From: Rhododendron vialii
Taxonomy: Eukaryota; Streptophyta; Magnoliopsida; Ericales; Ericaceae
Assembly: GCF_030253575.1 (NCBI RefSeq)
Contig: NC_080568.1
Coordinates: 32,887,001 to 32,951,000 of the forward strand
Length of the DNA: 64,000 nt
Direction of reading: 5' to 3'
This document shows positions 41,719-53,289 of this stretch, piece after piece (positions within the stretch are counted from its first letter, which is position 1; each line of letters starts with the position of its first letter). Both the position numbers and the translations under genes were made by a program. The notes beneath the pieces were generated by a model, which made no database searches, was not told the origin of the DNA, and saw only the letters and a list, made by a program, of their open reading frames with translations.

Positions 41719-42116
41719 CTACATGTACCGACCTCCCCGGTACCGAAATCGTACCGCCGGCCGCCGGTGGGCCATCTCCGGCCACCGGACGGCCGATCCG
41801 AGCCGTCCAAAAATTTTAAAAAAAAAAAACGAGGGGGCCCACGCGGGAATCAACGGCATCCGAGGTGTGTAAGGTGCTTGATCCGAGCACCCTTTTTTCG
41901 TGTATATATGTATATTCGCGGGAATATACATATATACACGAAAAAAGGGTGCTCAGATCAAGCACCTTACACACCTCGGATGCCGTTGATTCCCGCGCTG
42001 GCCCCCTCGTTTTTTTTTTTTAAAATTTTTGGACGGATCGGATCGGCCGTCCGGTGGCCGGAGACGGCCCACCGGCGGCCGGCGGTACGATTTCGGTACC
42101 GGGAGGTCGGTACCAA
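41719..42116. mobile_element. Foldback MITE, nearly one perfect 400-bp palindrome
   Basis: The two arms, each about 195 bp, are almost exact reverse complements meeting near 41925 (ttcgcgggaa at the centre). Outer ends are GTACCGACCTCC at left and GGAGGTCGGTAC at right. Landmarks in both arms are cggtaccgaaatcgtaccgc, the cggccgccggtgg block, a poly-A/poly-T run and gggtgctc. The ends are GC-rich and the centre AT-rich. The high arm identity suggests recent activity. It sits inside the left copy of the tandem duplication only. A target duplication was not identified. Confidence 0.9.
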
Positions 42117-42317
42117 TATCATTTCTGGTTCTTTTTACCTTTGTTGCCTATTGTGGAAAATTTCCTTACTGATCTCGTTATGGTATAATATCAAATGTCA
42201 TGTACCAATTCTGTTGCATCAATCAACAGTAAAATTAGATGTTCAAAAATATACATCTACCAACAATAAAACAAGGAATTACTGGCTCCTTGGTATGCTC
42301 TCATCTGTTGTTCACCG

Positions 42318-42471
42318 TTATGAGGTAAGTTGATGGCCAACAGGCTGGTGTGGAACAATATCAGCAGGAAAAATGCCAATTGAAGACTGCTCTAGCTCAG
42401 ATTTCACTCCAGCATCACTAAGACTAGACACCAAAATATCACCTTGAAACATGGGCTGAACACCCGAAATA
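42318..42471 (-). pseudogene. Possible orphan terminal exon of an unrecognised gene
   Basis: On the minus strand a frame opens after CTACAG (an acceptor-like site at 42472) and reads 51 codons, including ISGVQPMFQGDILVSSLSDA and ending in ADIVPHQPVGHQLTS before a TAA. The composition looks like protein rather than random AT-rich DNA. No upstream exon was found and a stop closes the frame just 5' of the site, so this may be a captured or leftover gene fragment. Confidence 0.3.
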
Positions 42472-42726
42472 CTGTAGCACCAATGGAATTAGGCATATTA
42501 TGTATCCACATTGATCTAAGTTCTGATACTAACCATCCTCCAGGACCTCCACATCATACTCTTTTTTAACAACTCCTTAACCCGCATAAGACTTCGCCAA
42601 CCCCGCGAACAACCAAGACGAACTTTTAACAAATCTCCCCTAACCATATTTAGCCCTCAAGACTTGACTCGGGAAGATATGGATTCTGATCGATCTGTCA
42701 TGCAAGTTCGGTCGACAACACTTGGT

Positions 42727-43132
42727 TAGGTTGCATTCTTATGAACTTAACTTCAATTTAATTTAAATCTGAAAATTGCCCTTATTTGAATTTTTTCCTC
42801 ATTTGTTAGTTTTGCCCCAAACTTTTGTGGGTTATTGATTCATTTCAACGAGAGGAATCAGAAAAGTAATTTTTATACTTTTACCCAAATATTTTGAGAA
42901 ATAACCATTTTTTAGCAAAAAAAAATAAAAAATCACTTTTTGGCCTAAAAAGAGGTTATTTCTCAAATTATACTTGGGTAAAAGTTAAAATTTTTTTTTT
43001 TTACTTTTTCGATTTCTCTCGTCGAGAGGAATCAATAACCCAAAAAAATTTGGCGCAAAACTAACAAATACAAAAAAAATTTAAATAAGGATAGTTTTCA
43101 TATTTAAATTAAGTTTATAAGAACGCAGCCTA
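42727..43132. mobile_element. Palindromic MITE, about 400 bp
   Basis: The left arm begins TTAGGTTGCATTCTTATGAA and the right arm, inverted, begins TTAGGCTGCGTTCTTATAAA. The arms can be followed inwards for about 190 bp through ttgttagttttgc.ccaaa, gggttattgattc, cgagaggaatc, acttttaccca and gagaaataacc. There is no coding sequence. A decayed relative of one arm is at 12880-13060. The superfamily was not determined. Confidence 0.8.
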
Positions 43133-43503
43133 AACAAACCCAAATCTTATTTTGTGTTAGACGAGGTTTACATGACAGGATCCACGCTTGTGGGAGGTTT
43201 TTTTTTTTAATCAGCGCTTGTGGGAGTTAGGTTGTACCAATTGAAAGTTTTGGGTGGAAAATGATACTTATTGTAAATTACGAGCGCAAAAAGTGTAGTT
43301 TCGCTACTTTAGGCTGGTCGGTTCCTCCACCACCGTGGCTATAAATATGAAGATGAGATTCCTACTTTCCCAGGGCACGAAAGGAAGAGAGACCAAAAGA
43401 GGATTTGTTTGGGTTCCTGAATTTTGATATTCTTTTTCCTCAATTGTTATCTTTTTTTCTGTTTTGAAAATCAGCACGTCTTTTGGAGGCAAGATTCGAA
43501 GTG

Positions 43504-45489
43504 ATGTTTCGTTCGCTGCTAACACGTAGTAAGTTTCTATTGTTGGTATTTTCTGGAGAAATCGTCGATGTTCCATTCGTCGAGAAATAGCATTCTAGCA
43601 ATTTTTGATTTTTTTTTCTTTGGTTATTGTTACAGTGAATGCTATTCCAACACCCAAACTCGTCAACATATGTGTTTGTGTACTCATCACCGATATGTTT
43701 GTCGATGTGTAAGTATAGTGTTTTACATTCCTCCCCAGAAAGATCTAATGCCTTTTTTAATTATTATTTTTATTTTATGCTAACATGTAGATTAATTATT
43801 ATTATTACTCCTTCTGTCCCTAAATAAATGTCCAGCGCGCAAAATTAAGCTTTACAAAATATTCATATTTTTTGTAAAAAAAAAAATAAATGCATATTTT
43901 TGAAGGCCTAGTTTTGCGCGCCGGACACTTATATAGGGACGGAAGGAGTATTTTTTTGGGAAAGTCATGTAGATTAATTTTGTTTGTATAGATTGTGGAA
44001 ACTTGATAGAGTCCATTTGGATGGAGGAATTTCATGAGAAAATAAATTTGGATTGAGTATTTTGGTGAGAATTGGAGAGAAGTACAAAATTGAAAAATTC
44101 TAATTAGTGCTTCCCCTTTGTCACCCAATCTCACCAAAATAGTGTCATTTGGTGAATGGGCTCGCCTTTGTTAACCCTACTATGGAATATGTTCCTCGGT
44201 TAAGGGACATCTATTAGAGCAATGGAGGGTGGAGTTTGTGTTCTGACTTGCCTTCCTCATATTAATTTTCGTGCAGAGATTATGAATAGAAGTATATTAT
44301 TACTATTTTTTTTTTTTGTTTTCTTCTTCGGTTTGGCTCTGGTTTTGAGATGTGTACAAAATTATTTTGAATAAAATTGCATATGCATCCCGTGTGCCCT
44401 TAACACTAGTTCATATGGTTGGGGAATTGGGGGGCTTCTTGAATTCTGAGTTTTAAATGGTTATATTGTGTTATGTTGAATAATGTATTAACTGATTGGT
44501 GTAAACTATCTCATATTGTCCAAATTCTTTTAACAGGGGGTCTACGTTGGCAGATTACTGGTATGGCACACTTAACCTCCAAATATAAAAATTGTGCCCT
44601 TTTTCATTTTGTATGTTTGTATGCAAGTGATCATCCTTTGTTTTGTCTTGTCTTCACATCTCATTAGGTTGTTGTTTGTATTCTTTATTATCACGAAGGC
44701 ATTCAAACATATTGTTTCTTGAAATTGGCATCAAATATATTAGGCTATGGGGCCATAGACTAAATGTGTCTTCATTCATAGAGTCGTGTGGTAATTTCTC
44801 TTTGGTTTCTGGGTTTTCTGTCTAGATTTTGAGGTATTTTGTTCTAGATGAAATGGTCTAGCTCATGCTTCACATTCTTATTTATCTTGACTCATCAGAA
44901 AAAGAAAAAAAAAGTTCTTATTTATCCTGAGACATGAGGTAACATAACTCCGTCTCCATGGTCTCCACCCAACACGAATTTGGAACTGAAATCACTTAAG
45001 CTTGATTGATTACATGCCAAATGATCTCCAAACTAATGCCATTTGTTTTTCTAATTGAGCTTTTCGGCTGAAATAAGATGCTCTGGATGAATGTCTGCAA
45101 ACTACTTTCTGACCCTATCTCTAATGTTTTGTCCTGATGATGAATTGGCCAGCTTGGTTGAAAAAACCAGTTTTTTTTTGGACTCTGCTGAGTGTTCTTT
45201 CAAAAAGAATATGAGTGTATATACATTCATTTCCATACACTGCATAAGTTGAATCTCCTTTTGCTCTGACTAGATTTTTGTTTGATTGCTCTCGTTTTTT
45301 ATTTTGGTCATTAGATAAAGGTTGTCCTAGTATGCTCTTTTCTTTGGCTTTACTAATAACCAAGTCATTACTTCTTTTTTCATGATCTTGTTTAATAGGT
45401 TCTTTACCAAGAGGCAGGATGCCTTGAGGGACGCATCTAGTCGAAGGTGGCAGGATGCCTTGAGGGACGCATCTAGTCGAAGAGATTGA
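43504..45489 (+). CDS. Candidate micro-gene, right copy, 62 aa, three exons
   Basis: Proposed exons are 43504-43528 (donor A|GTAAGT), 43636-43708 (acceptor TACAG, donor GT|GTAAGT) and 45399-45489 (acceptor AATAG), giving 62 aa. The N-terminus is MFRSLLTRMNAIPTPKL, the middle is hydrophobic (VNICVCVLITDMFVDV), and the C-terminal exon encodes a 12-residue tandem repeat (QDALRDASSRRW, then QDALRDASSRRD) made by a 36-bp duplication. Splice sites and phases equal those of the left copy at 40024-41285. The middle could be a short membrane segment followed by a charged helix. The family is unknown to me. Intron 2 holds a Stowaway MITE. Confidence 0.45.
43806..43950. mobile_element. Stowaway MITE, 145 bp
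   Basis: TACTCCTTCTGTCCCTAAAT at the left is matched in reverse complement by the right end (ttatatagggacggaaggagta). The arms extend through tgtccagcgcgcaaaa / ttttgcgcgccggaca, so the element is almost a full palindrome. The terminal TA bases fit a TA target duplication. It lies in intron 2 of the right micro-gene copy. Confidence 0.9.
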
Positions 45490-45956
45490 AGTTAGAGATG
45501 CACAACCCTAAATACTTGCATCTGCAGTCTTGTTTATCATGGTTCTGTTTATAAAGATAATGTAAGACAACTAACAATGCATTTACTATGGTTGTCCTAT
45601 TTTGCTTGTGGGAAGGGGGTTGTCATGTGATGGTTGCTTCCTGCTACATTGTTTATTTTGCTAGAGCAAAAGAAGAGAAAAGAGACCTTTGTTACTTGTA
45701 ATCTTTGATCTAAGCTATAGTATTCAGCTATATAATGCTGAAAATTTTCAGTTCGCCTTTTTTTATGTGGCTCTGTGTATTTGAAACTGTGACATGTCCT
45801 TCCCCATGGGTGTACAGTGTTTTCCTCGAGATTTTAATCTTCATGCGAACTTTCAGTGTTCGGTTGTAATATACTATGGAAGACATAGTGCTCTGTTTCT
45901 TTCAGTGTTTGGTTGTGGATAACCTAGACAAGTTGTTTTACCTGGAAAGGGAGGGG

Positions 45957-45981
45957 CTGTAGTGCGGCAGCCGCACTACAG
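45957..45981. repeat. Perfect 12-bp-arm palindrome
   Basis: CTGTAGTGCGGC and GCCGCACTACAG flank a single base, which gives a very stable GC-rich hairpin. It is in the 3' part of the right duplication copy and has no counterpart noticed in the left copy. Confidence 0.8.
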
Positions 45982-46149
45982 CGTGTGCCGTGTAGTGTGG
46001 CCGATTTGACTGTCCATCTCGGCATGGACCTTTGATGCCTATTGTGGAAAATTGCTTACTGAAAATTGTTCAAGTCAAAATTGCTTACTTTGACTTTCAC
46101 TAATAATTTATGGTAAGAACTGCTGGAGACGATTCACCAAACTTTTGAC

Positions 46150-47040
46150 AAAACTTTATAAAACAGAGTTGTACAAGCTAATGGGGCGCAATTGTCCCAT
46201 ATTCATAGGGGAGTTGGACCTTTGGAATAAGAACAATATGCGGATGATTGATACTTCGAAGCAAATGTCCCGAATGGCAATAGCTGCAAACGGCATCCAC
46301 TATACTTGGCCCTATCACTGGCCAATACTTCTGATAAAAACCCGCACCCATACTCCTCCGGTCCTGGTGCTTTCCCTGGATCCATACCAAACACAACCGC
46401 TTTTACCTCGTTGAATGAAATAGGTCTGGTTCGTTGAATGAAAGAGGTCTGGTTAAAAACCTACTCATCTGACTCGTAACTATGCTCTCAACACATCTCA
46501 GCACACATGTGATATCCCCTCAGATGCAAAAATTTTCTGAAAATAATTAGTTGCAATCTCTTGAACAGCATGGTCCCCTTATGCTGCCTCTCTCATCCTC
46601 AAGCCCCACTAACCGATTTTTTTTGTTGCCTCCGAACCATCATGGCATGGGAAAAAAAAAGTATTCATGTCCCCCTCTTTAAGCCACGCCACTCTAGCTT
46701 TGTCCTCTCAATAAATTACCTCATTCTTCAGAGCCTTTTTGAGCAAAGCTTATGGGTGATTAAACTCCTCATGATCGAAACTAGGGCTCTCAAAGATGTG
46801 TTGCAATTTAAGCCCAAACTGTCCTTGTTGAATCTGGAATTCAGCCTCGCGTGTTTCCTCCAATGCAACAGACCCACACGACACTCCCAGATTTTCCTTT
46901 GAATCTGAAACCATTACAAACCTTAGAAACGAGATGCCTAACAAAATTACCACATTCCTTATGCTCTCCCCACCTTCTATCAAAAATAAAACGCTGTTTG
47001 GACCTCCTTACTTGATTAGAAACTAACGGGAAAAACTACA
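46150..47040 (-). mobile_element. L1-type LINE fragment (reverse transcriptase N-terminal part)
   Basis: On the minus strand at about 46395-46200 the frames give FGMDPGKAPGPE and, one frame over, HLLRSINHPHIVLIPKVQLP. These are hallmarks of the plant L1 RT region (the 'MxPxKAPGPDG' and 'INxTxIxLIPK' boxes). The upstream part to about 47040 has frames compatible with the linker before RT. At least one frameshift separates the two boxes and several stops occur, so it is a dead fragment. Neither a 3' poly-A nor ends were recognised. It belongs to a different LINE clade from the RTE element at 2104-4190. Confidence 0.75.
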
Positions 47041-47497
47041 CATACAAGTAGTGGTGATCATTCCCCCATTTCATGTCTAACTGAACGTCACTGCAATTCA
47101 TAATCTGAAGAGATTTGTACATGCACATAAAAGTCCGAAAATTCGTTGACTCAGAAGAGATTTGTTTCGGATACCAATTTACATAAATATTGGTAATTGT
47201 TCATTAAATGGCAGAGATGTTAGTGATATCTCACGGGTATTAATTGGATTCATGAAATCAGTACAAAAGTTGTTATCTTTCCTTTGTAGATGCACCTTTT
47301 TTTTTTGTAGATGCACTTGAATGTGGGTTTTTGAAGCTTTTTCATGGAGATGATATGAGCATATACTGAAAAAACACATGGCAATTGGCAAAGAGATAGC
47401 CATGAACTTCATAGAGTTGAGTTATTAGTAGTTTACTAGGAACAAACTATAGCAAATCACTCTCAAGTCTAAAGTACACAAAATTCACCCAGAAACA

Positions 47498-47519
47498 CAC
47501 ACACACACACACACACACA
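47498..47519. repeat. (CA)n microsatellite
   Basis: About eleven CA units. The matching (CA)n in the right duplicate (about 53250-53284) is longer, showing that the tract has changed length since duplication. Confidence 0.85.
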
Positions 47520-47619
47520 GAAATGACAAGCAAAGAAATCAATGGAGAGATATCCAGTCGTGTGCACTGGGAAGAAGTAAATCTATTGGAAGTGTCTAGA
47601 ACTTCAAAGGGCCGAGTCT

Positions 47620-47721
47620 TCATGATGAATTTGTAATGCTTGTAGAGGGCTGTGGAAGGAAGAACTCAGAGTACATGTCCATGAAAATCTTGGTGTTTTG
47701 AACAACTTTTCTTAGCAGCAT
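47620..47721 (-). pseudogene. Internally deleted copy of the 199-aa gene; still an open 33-codon frame
   Basis: The ATG at 47721 corresponds to the start of the intact gene at 53961. The frame reads MLLRKVVQNTKIF and then directly MDMYSEFFLPQPSTSI, ending at TGA (47620). The first 13 and last 20 residues of the parent are thus fused in frame by the roughly 475-bp deletion; the shared TTC codon at the junction suggests microhomology. It may be a pseudogene that happens to stay open, or may still produce a micropeptide. Confidence 0.7.
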
Positions 47722-48226
47722 TTGTGGCTCTGAAATTGTTCTCTCTCTCTGAAATTTACACAACTTGTTTGGCTTCTTTCCTATCTAGAAACTGGTTCAA
47801 TTATACAGCAAAGAGAGATAGGGTCCATAGGGATTAGGGACCCTTGAAGCTTCTTGCCTTTGCCCTGAGACAAAAGGGAGCTGAATTGATGGTGATTAAA
47901 AAGTATTCTGATTTGGCTCCCATTTCCCTTTTTTTTTGTCTGTTCACATCCTCCTGTCTTTTTCCTCTCTCTCTCTCTCAACACCGTCTGATCAGACGGC
48001 AAGAGTATTTGATTTGAGCTCCAAATAGTAGTACAATATGTTGTTTATTCACAGAAACATTTTGGTAGGGATTAGTTTAAGAGAATTAGGAATCCAATGA
48101 TTATTGATGATTTCATTTTTGATTACCTGCTGTTGAAAGGGAAGAGGCATTGATAATGAGGGATAAGTTAAAGGAGGTACCAGTGGGATGGTGAAAGCTT
48201 ATTTTATTTTCAATATAGATGTGTTT

Positions 48227-48412
48227 CACATTTCTTTTAATGAAAATTTGATCAATATGGTTTTCCAAATCGTTTTGAAGTTAATTGATTCCGATTCATT
48301 GTGCGTGTTTAAAAGACGAATGATTCCCATTTTCGAAATGGGTCTCAGAAGGTCTCACAAATAGCATACGGTCAAGTGAATCATGTGATGATCTATACGA
48401 AATCCAACGGGC
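48227..48412 (-). repeat. Dispersed repeat, copy 2
   Basis: Inverted relative of 33297-33482. See that entry for the shared words. Both copies end next to a gene 3' region or duplication edge. Confidence 0.7.
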
Positions 48413-48977
48413 ATGATCACACCCGATTCCCCACAAAATGGTAGATGGTACCAGTAACTCGTCAATCAAATTTTGGAGTGTGTTCTTTTCACAATGCCAG
48501 ATCTCTTTTAGTATGAGAGATTACTACATATATTGTCTTGCTTAACCCATCTACTAAAACTGAAAAATATGAAGAAATCTCTCCATGCCCCCAATTCCAC
48601 CAGTAAGTCTACACACAGATTTTTGCACACAAATCATGCACAGATCATGATGTGAGGCCCACTATAGGTCTCTTTAACATTGTGGCCATAAACCTGAATA
48701 TTGCGAACAACACATCCAAACCTTGCAGCCACTAGCTCAACTGTTCAAACAATCACTCTTTCAGTTCGGACGGGAACTCCAACGAGCTAAGATTTGTTTC
48801 TGGTTTATAATGGAGTATACCGCTATGACAGATTGAGATCGACTCATCTTCTTGTACTAATGGTTACGTCTTTAGTGAAGAGCCGTGGTCATTCCAGGGG
48901 GTTAAAGATTTCTTTTCTGGCGTTGAATACTCTGGGAGGGTTCACATAGTGATTTGCCGTCTTAACAAATTTATTCC
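48413..48977. other. Intergenic sequence
   Basis: No exon or repeat was recognised. Confidence 0.4.
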
Positions 48978-49302
48978 GAGGGCGACTAATAGTCACGCCG
49001 GTATTTTCTCTCTTAGCCCGTTAAAAATTTTCAATTATACTCGACAGTTAATTATCGAAATTGAGATACATTTTCAGCATATAATTACTGAAATATAATA
49101 TTTTTTTCAACAGGTATTTATCGAAAATGTATATTCGGCAGTTGTTTACCGAAGGTTGAGCATATTTTCGACATGTAGTTATCGAAATATAATCTTGTTT
49201 TCAACAACTATTTACCGAAATGTTATATATGATTTTCTACAACTATTTACCGAAATATAGTGGGCTAAAGGAGAAAATACAAGGTTACGAATAGCGGCCC
49301 CC
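48978..49302. mobile_element. MITE with 8-bp target duplication, 325 bp
   Basis: TTTATTCC occurs immediately on both sides (48970-48977 and 49303-49310). The ends are imperfect inverted repeats of about 40 bp: left GAGGGCGACTAATAGTCACG, inner tattttctctcttagccc; right, inverted, GGGGGCCGCTATTCGTAACC, inner tattttctcctttagccc. An 8-bp duplication favours the hAT superfamily. The core is made of about six degenerate repeats of caacaactatttaccgaaat. It lies about 230 bp upstream of the peroxidase 48 start codon, in its probable promoter. Confidence 0.85.
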
Positions 49303-49473
49303 TTTATTCCATGCTAAACTAATTTTCAGCACCCTAGAAAAAAGGACTAAAATTTTCAGTTAGAAGGGCAATTCCGTCATTCACTCTTATTCCTTCCCGC
49401 CCAATTGTTACATTCATAACCGACTCTCCCTCTCTCCTCTTCAGTCCCACTCCCCTGCAACGAACTTCTCATT

Positions 49474-49506
49474 TCTTGAGAGAGAGAGATAGAGAGAGAG
49501 AGAGAT
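49474..49506. repeat. (GA)n in the peroxidase leader
   Basis: A purine run of GA units about 30 bp before the start codon at 49535, probably 5' UTR. Confidence 0.8.
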
Positions 49507-49534
49507 TTGATTTTATTCTCCAACTGCTTGAGAG

Positions 49535-52301
<2,767 letters not shown>

Positions 52302-52316
52302 GAAAGGTAGCGTTTT

Positions 52317-52985
52317 TCCAAAAGGGGTTTTGTTGAGACTTGAAGTTTGTAGTTTCAGCTTCCAGTTTATACACAATGAATCGTATGCTAGTATTTGTTC
52401 ATTAAAGGCAAAAAAGGTAAAAAAATTTCCATAGCTATTGAGCTAGTTTCCCACTGTATATGCTACTAGTTCGACCTGCTTTTTCACAGTCCATATCCTC
52501 TCACATCAAGTGTTTCTGTCATTGAAGTAGTCTGGGAGTGTTTAGGAAACTCAGAAAAGGATTTGTTCTAGTTTTTTAGTTTCGGCTATCAGTTCATATA
52601 CAATGAATCATAGTATCTCTCATGGTTGTCTGTCACATGTGGAGAATGGTAGAAATTTGTTCATAGCTACATTACATGTTCTTCCTCTTGTAGTGTTTCT
52701 GTCATTCAAGTAAACTCTGAAGAGAATTTAGTGCAATTTTTTATTTTTTATTTTGTAGTTTTAGGCACAAGTTTATGTAAATGTCGTGTATTTGTTCAGA
52801 AAATGGGCAGAAATGATAGAGATTTACAATGTGCTTGGATGTGGGAAATTTATTGCACTGTGTAGTCTAAATGCTGTTTGACACCAATAGTTCAGCATTC
52901 TTGTCCATTGCATATTCTCTTTTCTAGTGTTTCTCTCTTTGAAGTAATTTGGAATCTTGCTTATATAAAAAATAGAAGTGCGAAA
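52317..52985. repeat. Degenerate tandem repeats of about 200 bp downstream of the peroxidase
   Basis: A pattern of agtttcagcttccagtttat / acaatgaatcgta / tatttgttcattaaa / tgtttctgtcattgaagtag is seen near 52355, 52590 and 52770, with increasing drift. A fourth, more divergent version opens the duplicated segment at about 52990. It overlaps the probable 3' UTR of the peroxidase. Confidence 0.6.
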
Positions 52986-53247
52986 ATTTGTAAACTCTGA
53001 AGAGATTTGTTTCAGATACCAGTTTACATAAATATTGGTAATTGTTCATTAAATGGCAGAGATGTTGGTTATATCTCACGGGTGTTAAGGGGCTTCATGA
53101 AATCAGTACAAAAGTTGTTCTATTTCCTTTGTAGATGCACTTGGATGTGGGTTTTTGAAGCTTTTTCATGGAGATGATATGAGCATACTGAAAATACACA
53201 TGGCAATTGGCAAAGAGATGACATGAACTCTTGGTCTCATAGAGTTG

Positions 53248-53289
<42 letters not shown>

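Larger units (their letters stand above)
39725..42165 (+). repeat. Tandem duplication, left copy
   Basis: Several collinear blocks recur at 43150-46060: ttttgtgttagatgaggtt, aggatccacgcttgt, ttgtaccaattgaaagtttt, the small-gene exons, actgatcattacttcttttt, aatacttgcatctgcag, ggttgtcatgtaatggtt and tgcctattgtggaaaatt. The copies are diverged and each has acquired its own insertions: here the foldback element at 41719-42116, in the right copy a Stowaway MITE at 43806. Confidence 0.8.
43150..46060 (+). repeat. Tandem duplication, right copy
   Basis: Collinear with 39725-42165 (landmarks listed there), with its own insertions. The right copy is longer mainly because its second intron is longer. 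Confidence 0.8.
47127..48200. repeat. Duplicated segment, left copy (partner 52970-54447)
   Basis: It is highly similar to 52970-54447: agagatttgtttcgga, the (CA)n run, gtgtctagaacttcaaaggg, then the gene ends and upstream text tgagacaaaagggagctga. About 475 bp present in the right copy (about 53451-53922), the middle of the coding region, are missing here. The two copies flank the peroxidase 48 gene. Confidence 0.92.

Noticed and set aside
41716-42333. 205-codon open frame on the plus strand
   Set aside because: It reads through both arms of the foldback MITE; the same peptide text appears on each arm in both strands, which is a property of the palindrome and not of a gene.
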